Shown one piece after another: positions 55,861 to 64,000 of a stretch of DNA of 64,000 nt. This DNA is from Alopecurus myosuroides (taxonomy: Eukaryota; Streptophyta; Magnoliopsida; Poales; Poaceae). The notes under the pieces are model-generated. The model was not told the DNA's origin, did not search any database, and was given only the letters and a program-made list of their open reading frames with translations. Numbering within the stretch: the stretch's first letter is position 1; every line of letters begins with the position of its first letter. Made by a program: the position numbers and the translations under genes. The DNA lies in assembly GCA_028641055.1 (NCBI GenBank), contig CM054060.1:294507076-294571075 (forward strand). Reading direction: 5' to 3'.

Positions 55861-58217
55861 AGTGTACTTGGCGTCTGGGTCCAATGCCAAATCAGTTTAT
55901 CTGGTGTCTCCAGTAACTGCACCCTTTGTAACAGACTCCAAACCCGCACGTACTGGAGTAGGGCGACCGGGCAGAGAGCACCCTGAATATCCGTGATCCA
56001 TCGGCGATCAATCATCGCCTCGGAGACCGTTCTGGATTTCTTGCAGCGTTTGGGGATGAGGGCGGAGAGGTTTGGGGCGATGTCCTCCAAGGACCTGCCA
56101 TCCAACCATCGATCCTTCCAGAACAAAGCAGTGGATCCGTCCCCCAAGACCATGGATGTGGAGATTGCGAAGATTTGGCGCTCCGCCTTGGAGAATTGCA
56201 TGTCGAGACCCCTCCAGGATCTCTGCGGATCCGTATGCATCCTCCAGAGCCAGCGGGTCCGCAGACTGACCGAGGTGTGAGCAAGGTCGGGGATCCCAAG
56301 GCCACCCAACCGAACTGGCCGGCAAACCGTTGCCCAGTTTACGTGGCAATGCCCTCCGTTTGCCACTGCCCTGCCCGTCCAAAGGAATCCGCGTAGAATT
56401 TTCTCAATGCGCTTCAGCACTTTCTTGTTAGCGCTAAGTACCACCAGTTGATGGAGGGGGATCGCCGCAAGTACTGACTTTACCAGCGCCAGTCTGCCCG
56501 CCTTGGGCATCATAGCAGCTTTCCATGTTGGCAGCTTGTCGGCAACACGATCGACCACCGGTTGCAGGGCATCACACGAAAGTCTCCGGAGCCCAAGCGG
56601 AATGCCAAGGTATTTGACCGGGAATTGGGCTAGTTGACACCCCATTGTCGCTGCCGCATCCAACGCCATTTCCTCCCCACACCCAATCGGGGAGACAGAG
56701 CACTTGGCGAAGTTCGTATGCAACCCAGAGGCGTGCCCGTAGAGCGCAAGGATCTCTCGAAGATTTTGCAGCTCCGCTGGGTCCGGATGGCAGAAGATAA
56801 CCACATCATCCGCGTAAAGGGAAACCTTGGTGACGAGGTCCTGTCGGGCCACCCGGCGCAGGAGTCCGAGCTCCGCAGCCCGAGAGAGCACCCTATTGAG
56901 CGTGTTGATTACCAGAACAAAAATTTGCGGTGATAAGGGGTCTCCCTGTCTCAGGCCGCGTCTATGCCAGATAGGGGGGCCAGGTTCCCCGTTGAGGAGT
57001 ACCCTAGAGCTGGCCGTGGAGAGCAGGATCGCCACCCATTCGTAGAATCTGCGGCCAAATTCTGCCTTACGAAGGATCTCGAAGAGGAGACTCCAAGAGA
57101 CCGAGTCGAAAGCTCGCGCAATTTCAAGCTTGAGCATCACCCTGGGCTCCTTGAGCCGGTGTAGCAACCGCGCGGTTTGTTGTACCAACATAAAGTTGTC
57201 GTGTATGCAGCGGCCACGAATGAAGGCGCTCTGGTTATTATCGATCAGGAATTGCAACCGGGGAGCGAGGCGAACAGCCAGGGTCTTGGCCGCCAGCTTG
57301 GCGAAGAGATGTATTAGGTTGATCGGTCGGTAATCTCCCATGGCAGCCGCGTCCGGGCGCTTAGGCAGGAGGACGATCAAAGCCTGGTTCAATCCCTGGA
57401 ACCCCCTCCCGCACATGGTGTAGAACTTGTCGAAGGCCGCCATGAAGTCGTGCTTGACAATGTCCCAGCATGATTGTAGGAACTCTGTCGTGAAGCCATC
57501 TGGTCCTGGCGCTTTCCCCTTGGGTAGCCGCCGAATCACCTCCCAAATCTCCTCTGCCGTGAAGGGATCCTCCAGGCCAGCGAGATCGGTGGCATGTATC
57601 CCCAGAAAGTCGAGGTCGAGCGAGAAGTCGCGTGATTCCGAAGTCCCCAACAAACCCTGGAAATGGTTGAAGGATGCTTCTGCCATGGCGGCATGCTCTG
57701 AAACCGTCACACCCTCTACCACAAGCTCCCGGATGGTATTCTTGCGCCTGCGATGGGCAGCATGTTGATGGAAGAAGGTCGTGTTAGCGTCACCCTCTGC
57801 TAACCACGCAATCTTAGTCCTCTGGCGTGCCATTGTGCGGTCTAGAGAGGCGAGGCCCAGGTGAGTTTGTTTCAGTTTGGCGTGCAGTGCGCGCTCTAGG
57901 TCGGAGAGAGGCCTAGCTTCCATCGCCACATCCAATCTGAGGACAACCTCCCGCGCTATTAAGAGTTGCAGTTTGACGCACCCAACCTTTTTGTCACTCC
58001 ATCTCATGAGGCGGCGAGATGTGCGCTTCATCTTGGCGTGGAGGCGACGGAATGGGTCTGGGTCTCCCTCCATAGTACCCCAAGCCGTCTCTACCGTCTC
58101 TCGAAAACCGTCCAGCTTGAGCCAGTAGTGTTCGAATTGGAATCGCTTCCTCCTCCCCACTGGGAAGTGCAGTCGAGGAGCAGGGGGGAGTGGTCCGCCA
58201 CTACCGGGGCCAGACAA
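55674..58217 (-). pseudogene. LINE-3 ORF2 reverse transcriptase
   Basis: An open 847-codon stretch. RT motifs are [48 protein letters not shown] and catalytic YADD (SLYADDVVIF). Only about residues 18-785 belong to the LINE protein. Both ends are frameshifted tails. Confidence 0.92.
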
Positions 58218-58891
58218 CGAAGGGAGCAGTCAGTGTGTAGCTCCTCCCAATCTACCGAACAGAACACCCTCTCGAGCTTAACGAGAGTAGGGGGATTCCT
58301 CTCGTTTGACCAAGTATAGCGTCGACCATAGAGGTAAACCTCCTTCAATTCGCAGTCGCTTAAAAAGCGCCTCATCCTACCCATCATGCGGCGATGAAGG
58401 TTGCCGTTATTCTTATCCTCGTCCCGGTAAATCATATTGAAGTCGCCGCAAAGCATCCAGGGCCCTGGACGAGCACCCCTAATGTTGCGCAGCTCCTCAA
58501 GGAAAGCGATCTTCGCGATCTCGACTTGAGGGCCATACACCCCTGTGATCCACCACGTCGTCCCTCCGCCCGCGGGAGAAACCCTAGCGGTTACCGAGTT
58601 AATATCGACATGAAAACTATCCAAAGTGACCTTGGACCTAACCCAAGCAAGAATAATGCCCCCCCGGGTACCAACAACGGGCAAGAAGCAGTAACCATCA
58701 AACTCGGTGCCAAGGGTTTCATAGATGGTAGTAGGTGTTACAGTTTCGAGCTTAGTCTCCTGGATACAAGCAATGGATGCGCCTGTCGAACGAGTAAGAC
58801 ACATCACATTCGACCTTCGCGCGCGGTCATTGAGACCTCGCGCGTTCAGCACCAACACCCTAGGTTCGTACGACATAAGAAATGCGTACAC
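58140..58891 (-). pseudogene. LINE-3 ORF2 endonuclease
   Basis: From ATG 58891 the frame has LNARGLND, IQETKLE, GVYGPQVEIAK, GDFNMIYRDED and VVADHSPLL, the APE-type endonuclease motifs in order. A frameshift between 58140 and 58165 separates it from the RT. Confidence 0.9.
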
Positions 58892-58912
58892 CCTCGGCCA
58901 CGCAGCCTACGA

Positions 58913-61900
58913 TCAAACCTCGACGAGTCGGCCACCCTGCCGCTCTACCACTTGGGGGGAGCAGCTACCTCTGAGAGTCGATACCGTCCACCCGTAAAGT
59001 TCGCCAATGGCCTCCACCATCTCCTCCCCAAGTGGAGCCTCAAACAGAGTGTGATAGGCATCCACTCTTTCCGTGGAAGGTGACTCCTCCTCTCCGATCA
59101 GCCCCAGCTTAGGCATCAAGTTTTGATGAGCCCTCTTTTCTGAGTTGAACTCACCAGGCTGTTCCGCGATGCGCGCACTCCGCCGTGGTTGGAAGTTCAT
59201 CTCTGTCAGCCTAGAGCGTATTGTCGGCGTCTTCAGGAGCGCCTCGGAACGGGCCTTAGCTGCGGCGAGGAATCCTCCAATAGTCCGAGGGATCGCCGCT
59301 TCCAGTGCCCGAGCGCCCTTCCGCACCCTCGAGAAGGCAACCGGCGGGGATGCAAAGCGTGACACCCCTGCCGGGGCCCCTTCCTCACCATGCCCGTAAC
59401 TCCAGGCGGAGTTGGATCAGCCCTAATGGATTCCGGGGATCCCTCGGAGAACAATGGCGGCGCGGAGTTTGAATCAGGCGAGCCCAGTATAGGGGACATC
59501 CCATCCTCATCCGACGCCCACCCTCAATCCGTTGCCTCCTCTGTGGTACCCATCGTGGCCGAGAGCGGCCCATGCGGCCCAGCCTAGGTCTCGCAGCCAG
59601 GCTCCCAGCGCTCCAGCGTCACGGGCCGTGAGCCGTTCTCCTCTATGGGCTGATGGTCCGGGCGCTCCTCTGTGGTGCGGCCCAGAATCCTGCACACCCC
59701 ATCCGCGCTGTCGAGCCGCACAAGGGCCCTGTCCGCCTCATTCGGCCCAGCTGAGAGCGCGGGAAGCAGCTCCAGGTGCAATTCTGAGCGAATTCCACCC
59801 CTCGACGTGGCGCTGACGTTGGCGCTGATGTCGCGCACCCTTGGCCCACCTGGCGACTGTCCCTGGTCCACCACGACCGCGTCAAGGCCGATTGTAGCCT
59901 CCTTCCTCGCAGCTTCCTTTTCCCGTCGTCTTCCTCCAAGGACAAAAGAGAGCGAGCACGGTGTGGCAGCTGCCAGCGCGCCGAGCACGGGGATCGCGCC
60001 CACCAGCACCGAAGGCTCCGAAAGCGGCTCGCTTTCCATCCTGGCAGCGACAGGTGTGGCAGGGTCCGTCCACTGGTCAGGCGCCACCCCCGCTCCCGCC
60101 GCGGCAACGGAAGGATTGGCAGGCTGCCGTCCTTCAGTTTGAACCAAAGTGGATCCGGTCCCGGTCCTTCTGAGCTCTGCAGCGACTGTCGCGTCTGCCA
60201 CCTTGCGCGCTTTCCTTTTTTCTTTGGCTTTTGCCCACTTCCGCTGGCGGCGCGACAGGGCAGGCGGCCCCACCATCGCGCCGGAAGCGAGCGAACGCAC
60301 CGCCTCCATCCCGTGCGCCCTGGAGGAACCGGCGGTCCCCTCCGTCGCGGCCCCACTGTGCCCACCGGAACAACCAGCTGCGCCCGAACCCGGCGCGCCA
60401 GTCGCCACACCCGCGGACGGCGAGTACGAGAAGTGACGAGTGGCCGGCCAGCGCGGCGTCGGGCCCCTTCCACCGCCGCCGAGTGCATCCGAGCGCGGAG
60501 GAGGCCGGCGGTAGTCCGTGGTCTTCGTCACGTGCACGTCGAGCGGGTACACCAGCGTTTTGACCTTGGGAGGGAACACTGCATCCAGCGGCCGCTAAGG
60601 TCTCCAGCGACGGCGGCTCTTCGGGCTCGGGGACGTGAAAGTCGATGCCCCTAGGGATTGCGGTGAGGTCGGCGCACCAAACGAAGACGCGGAAGACACT
60701 CAGATCCTCGCGCGATCGAGTCAGCGGGTGCAACTTCTCCACCCAGGCTGCCGGCGCCAGCATCCTCTCCGCGGCGGCCAAGTTCCAGCAATGGTCGGGA
60801 ACGCCGATGATCTCGAGGTCCGTATGTCTGCAGAGCGCGCCGGCGAGAGCGTGAGAGCGGTGCGACCATGGCGACAAGCGGATACGCACTGTGGGGGTGC
60901 ACACGTATGGCACGCGCATGGCCGCCGCGAGGTCCCGGCCTTCATCGAAGAAGATTAGGTAGTTACCCTCGCGGTGCTTGTGGACTGAGAAAGACCGCAG
61001 TGGCAGCTTGTGGAGCTCGGCCACCGCATCGTACACCCTCTGTTTGGTTAGTGGGCAGCGCGAGCCATCGTCGACGGCGATCACTGCGTTTTGGAGCTCC
61101 ACCTCGGCATCATCCACCCACTGGGAACGCGAGAACACACAGGTTGCACGCTCCGGCCGCCGGGCCAGCTCACCCTCGACCGTCTCGGACCGCGGCGCAC
61201 CCAGAGAGGCCAGTGACCTCACCGTGACTTCTTCCTCGCGGCGGTATCCGGTCGCAGCCGCCGGGCGCTCGCGAATGGCACATTGGTCACCAACCGGTGG
61301 CGGAGGCGGTGGCGGAGGAGGGGCACGGAGCCCAGTCATGATCGAGCCACCCCGAGGCGCGCCGCCGTGATGCGGCGGCAGCAGCCCCTCGCGCGACCTC
61401 CAACGCCCTGGCGCCTGTTGTCGCCATCTCCACCCTGGCGGTCTCCGCCTTCACCCTGGCGCCAACCCTCGCCGCCAGTACCCTGGCGCCTGACGTTGCC
61501 ACCAGCCATGCCGGAGGGGTCGCTGTGCAGACGTTTCGGCGCCGGTTCCTCAAGCACCCTAGGCCTCCATGGCTCCTTGCAGTCCCGCGACCAGTGGCCG
61601 GCGATGTCGCAACGGAGGCACACGGGCCCTATCTTGCACTCCCGCGCGTTGTGGCCCTCCTGCCGGCACAACAAGCACACGCCGGTGAAGGCGCAGCCTC
61701 CCGCGCCGTGCGCCGTCCCTTCTCCGCCACCATCTTGCCCGCGCGACGCCCCCGCGGACGTTTCTTCCTCCTCTTGGGCTGCTCCCAAGGCGCGAGCTCG
61801 TCGTCAACCTCCATGTCGTCCAGCTCGTCGAACCGTGCCTCCGACTCAGCCCTAGCGAGCTCCTTACCTGCACCAGCCGCCTCCCCTCTGCCGGGGACCC

Positions 61901-62141
61901 TGAGAGCGCGTCGCGGTAGGAGCGGGGGGGACAGCTCTTCTTCCGAGTCGCGGCTAGCGCGCCACCTGTCCGAGCGACCCCGCCGTCCATGCGCGCCGTC
62001 GCTGAGAGAGGGGGAGGGAGAGAGGGAGTGCGAGAACTGCGGCGAGGGGGAGCGGTCCGCCATGACCGCCGGGGAGGGTGGACGCCGGCCCCGGAGTGGG
62101 GAGCGGCGGGTGCGCGAGAGAGGTGAGCCTGAATCGCTCAC
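58913..62141 (-). pseudogene. LINE-3 ORF1, broken into several frames
   Basis: From ATG 62141 a Ser/Arg-rich start leads to CCHC knuckles (CLLCRQEGHNAREC, CLRCDIAGHWSRDC, at about 61610-61690). A Pro-rich stretch follows, then a DUF4283-like domain (EGNYLIFFDEGRDLAAAM, VRIRLSPWSHRSHA) at 60650-61250. It ends near 58913 with RRSARIAEQPGEF. At least four reading phases are needed, so it is a pseudogene. Plus-strand frames of similar length are shadows of GC-rich codons. Confidence 0.83.
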
Positions 62142-62179
62142 TCCTTCTCTTCAGTGAATCCAACCAGCCCCTCAGCCGT

Positions 62180-62194
62180 ACCGTGTCGAATTCT
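62180..62194. repeat. Right target-site duplication of LINE-3
   Basis: ACCGTGTCGAATTCT, identical to 55201-55215. Confidence 0.92.
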
Positions 62195-62770
62195 GGGATA
62201 GTATAAAGAAAATAATGCGCAATTTGTTATTTATCTTGTCATAATAAGTCTGTATGCTCATCGCCAGTTACACGTATCATCATGGAATGTAATTTTCTGG
62301 AACAGATGGGTTTTCCAATTTAATATCTGGAGTTTTTTTTTTTCTGTTTCATTCACTCTTACGTTTTTCGAAGAGTGTCGAAAATATTTTTAGACAGGTG
62401 TATAACTTCATATGTTGTCTGTTCAAAGCTTCAGAATTCGGAGTGTTTGATATTTTATCTATTACTTAGGGGTATAAATTCCACACCTTGCCTGTTCCAG
62501 TGAAAATTTGGTAAATAGTTGAAGTTCGTTTTTTGCGAGAAACAGAGTGTACTTCATGCATCAACGAAAAGCAGAACCCAGACCGGTCATTTAACATAGT
62601 TTTGCTGAAGTGTTTGGACACAGATTGATCTATTGTTCTGTGTATTTCATTCATCGAAACACCCCAACAAATTGTAAGCGTTTGAGCACAGACTGATGCA
62701 TTTTCTTGTGCCATTTCACATAGTTCTGCTATTTTTTCTAGAACAACATAGTTTTGCTGCTCGAGAGGAA
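62195..62770. repeat. Upstream flank of U3-3
   Basis: Paralogous to 7630-8100 upstream of U3-2. A short internal duplication is visible, with TTTGGACACAGATTGATCTA at 62612 and TTTGAGCACAGACTGATGCA at 62681. No coding sequence. Confidence 0.7.
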
Positions 62771-62883
62771 AAGCCCAAGTGGGCGGAAAGGCATGGTCTT
62801 AGCGATACCCCTGGAATCAGCATGAATGGGCCAGCCCAATCACGGAGGGTTAGCGGGAAGGAGGCAGAAACTAGCGAAAGATA

Positions 62884-63059
62884 GTACCACCTCGGAAGCT
62901 TACGAAGACCAACACTTAAACCTGGTTGATGAAGTCTGACCTGTGGGCCAGAGCGTGATTAACAGCTCAGATCACACCGGTTGGCCTGCTTCTACTGCTG
63001 CAGATGATCGTTCCTGTTTAGCTCTGCTGATCAGGGTGGCCCACAGGTTGTCTGACAGG
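62884..63059 (+). pseudogene. U3-3: U3 snoRNA pseudogene with 106-bp deletion
   Basis: The USE GTACCACCTCG is at 62884-62894. After AACAC at 62911-62915 the sequence jumps straight to TTAAACCTGG, which corresponds to 250 onward in U3-1. The TATA box and the first about 73 nt of U3, including box A, are missing. The deletion is 106 bp and bounded by CAC on both sides. Box C' TGATGA, box B, box C (GATGATCGTTCC at 63003) and box D remain. It cannot be a functional U3. It preserves an uninterrupted LINE-1 target site. Confidence 0.92.
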
Positions 63060-63139
63060 TAAAATCATCCTTTTTTTTTGTCTCTTGATGCCTAGCTCTC
63101 ACCCAATGACCCGTAGTACTGACAATACATTGCCTTGTA

Positions 63140-63242
63140 CTCCCTCCGTTCCATATTAGATGACTTTGAATTGAGTGTATCTAGACATATTTTAGTGCTA
63201 GATACGTCCATTCTAAAGTCATCTAATACGGAACGGAGGGAG
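63140..63242. mobile_element. Stowaway MITE
   Basis: 103 bp with near-perfect terminal inverted repeats CTCCCTCCGTTCC and GGAACGGAGGGAG, TA on both sides (63138-63139 and 63243-63244). The inverted repeat extends far inward, so the element can fold into one hairpin. The paralogous position near 6206 in the U3-1 flank lacks it. Confidence 0.95.
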
Positions 63243-63244
63243 TA

Positions 63245-64000
63245 TTGTAGGTGTGCCTGGCTACGTTGCTAAATAACTAATCTGATAATAATGCTGAAGA
63301 AGCGAAATCATATTATACTGTCTCTCGGTAATCACTCGAGTTGTTTTCTGCATAGCTGCATTTTGCATGGTCATGCTTTGAAAGAACAGGAAGATTAAAG
63401 CCATTAATTAAGAAATATCAGTGAACCAATGTCTGCTCACTTTGTCCAAACCAATATCTCATATAGTGGATGCCCTGTGGCAAGTGTATCATTTTTTTTA
63501 ATAAAGAGGCAAGTGTATCACGAGAGTTCAGAATGGTCGTATCTACTTCGCTGAAAAGAACACTCATTATAAAAATGCAGGCAAGTGTATCATTTTTAAA
63601 AAAAATAAAGAGGCAAGTGTATCACGAGAGTTTCATCTGCATAAAAGGAAGCTATCATATCCTTGTATTCTTTGCACGTGGTTGTTATCGAATTTGTCAA
63701 CTACATCCTTCTCCCTGACCGGTCTTTCCCATAGTGGAAGAATAGACCAATCTTTCCCATAGTGGGAGACTTTATTTGGTTGCCAATTATGCTGAGAAAT
63801 CTGTGTTTTGGCATAGTTTCATCCAGTTCTAACATAAGTAACCGATAAAACAACTGAAATCGGAAAGGTTGATTGTGCTTACCGAGTTTATTATATATAT
63901 ATGGAAACATGCATTTTACTCTAGTTTCCAATTCTTGTACAGTTTTGATTGTTTAATTCTTGATAGTGCCAATCGTGTGCTATAAAGATATTTCTTCGTG
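63245..64000. repeat. Downstream flank of U3-3
   Basis: Highly similar to 6215-6950 of the U3-1 flank up to the window edge. It contains its own local duplication at 63478-63632. No gene supported. Confidence 0.85.
63478..63632. repeat. Local duplication of about 50 bp, 104 bp apart
   Basis: GGCAAGTGTATCATTTTT, AATAAAGAGGCAAGTGTATC and ACGAGAGTT occur at 63479-63528 and again at 63583-63632. The U3-1 flank has a single simple version (6515-6535), so this arose in the U3-3 unit. Confidence 0.8.

Larger units (their letters stand above)
55216..62179 (-). mobile_element. LINE-3: full-length but decayed non-LTR element
   Basis: A 6.96-kb minus-strand LINE flanked by ACCGTGTCGAATTCT (55201-55215 and 62180-62194). 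It has a short poly(A) end, ORF2 at 55331-58891 and ORF1 at about 58913-62141. Both ORFs hold frameshifts. The domain layout and sequence are close to LINE-2: CCHC knuckles early in ORF1, no RNase H. The 3' end forms an 8-bp hairpin next to the poly(A). Confidence 0.93.

Noticed and set aside
59145..62157. Plus-strand frames opposite LINE-3 ORF1
   Set aside because: Low-complexity shadows of the GC-rich ORF1. No motif in any of them.

Overview
This is a repeat-dense plant nuclear window, most likely from a grass of the wheat/barley tribe (Triticeae). The pointers are a BARE/Angela-type Copia element, Stowaway MITEs, a Maximus/SIRE-type giant Copia, and plant-type U2 and U3 RNA genes with monocot upstream sequence elements (USE). 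No intact ordinary protein-coding gene was found. Only exon-like remnants survive between mobile elements. Family names come from recognised motifs, not from a database search. The host framework is a tandem array of small-RNA gene units. Each unit holds one U-RNA gene followed by about 2 kb of related flank. U3-1 (177-348 plus 6061-6119) is split by a LINE. U3-2 (8264-8479) is complete. A U2 gene (from 49708) is split near its 3' end by GC-rich DNA. U3-3 (62884-63059) lost its TATA box and 5' half in a 106-bp deletion. The flanks at 6120-8160, 50590-62770 and 63060-64000 are paralogous, so one locus alternates U3 and U2 genes. Most other sequence is mobile DNA in several nested layers. LINE-1 (349-6060) lies inside U3-1. 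LINE-2 (9778-24767) carries a very young Copia-1 (13220-21746). Copia-2 (25161-30109) sits in the last codons of a plus-strand gene remnant. Copia-4, a minus-strand remnant, was split by Copia-3 (30681-42585), a SIRE/Maximus-type element with an extra open reading frame. A decayed intron-bearing gypsy-type transposon gene (44680-47990) and a Harbinger-like element (48380-49097) follow. In the U2 unit are two smaller retroposon-like insertions (about 52285-53830 and 54166-55011) and LINE-3 (55216-62179). Target-site duplications were read directly for LINE-1, LINE-2, LINE-3, Copia-1, -2 and -3, the Harbinger-like element, both MITEs and one retroposon. The most notable observations are these. 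A LINE landed in box C of a U3 gene, and an empty paralogous site is present in the same window. U2 and U3 genes share one tandem unit. Copia-3 has arrays of GAAnnTTC palindromes both in its LTR promoter and in front of the internal promoter of its extra open reading frame. LINE-3 and a nearby non-autonomous retroposon share a 3' hairpin, kept in one copy by a G-U pair.
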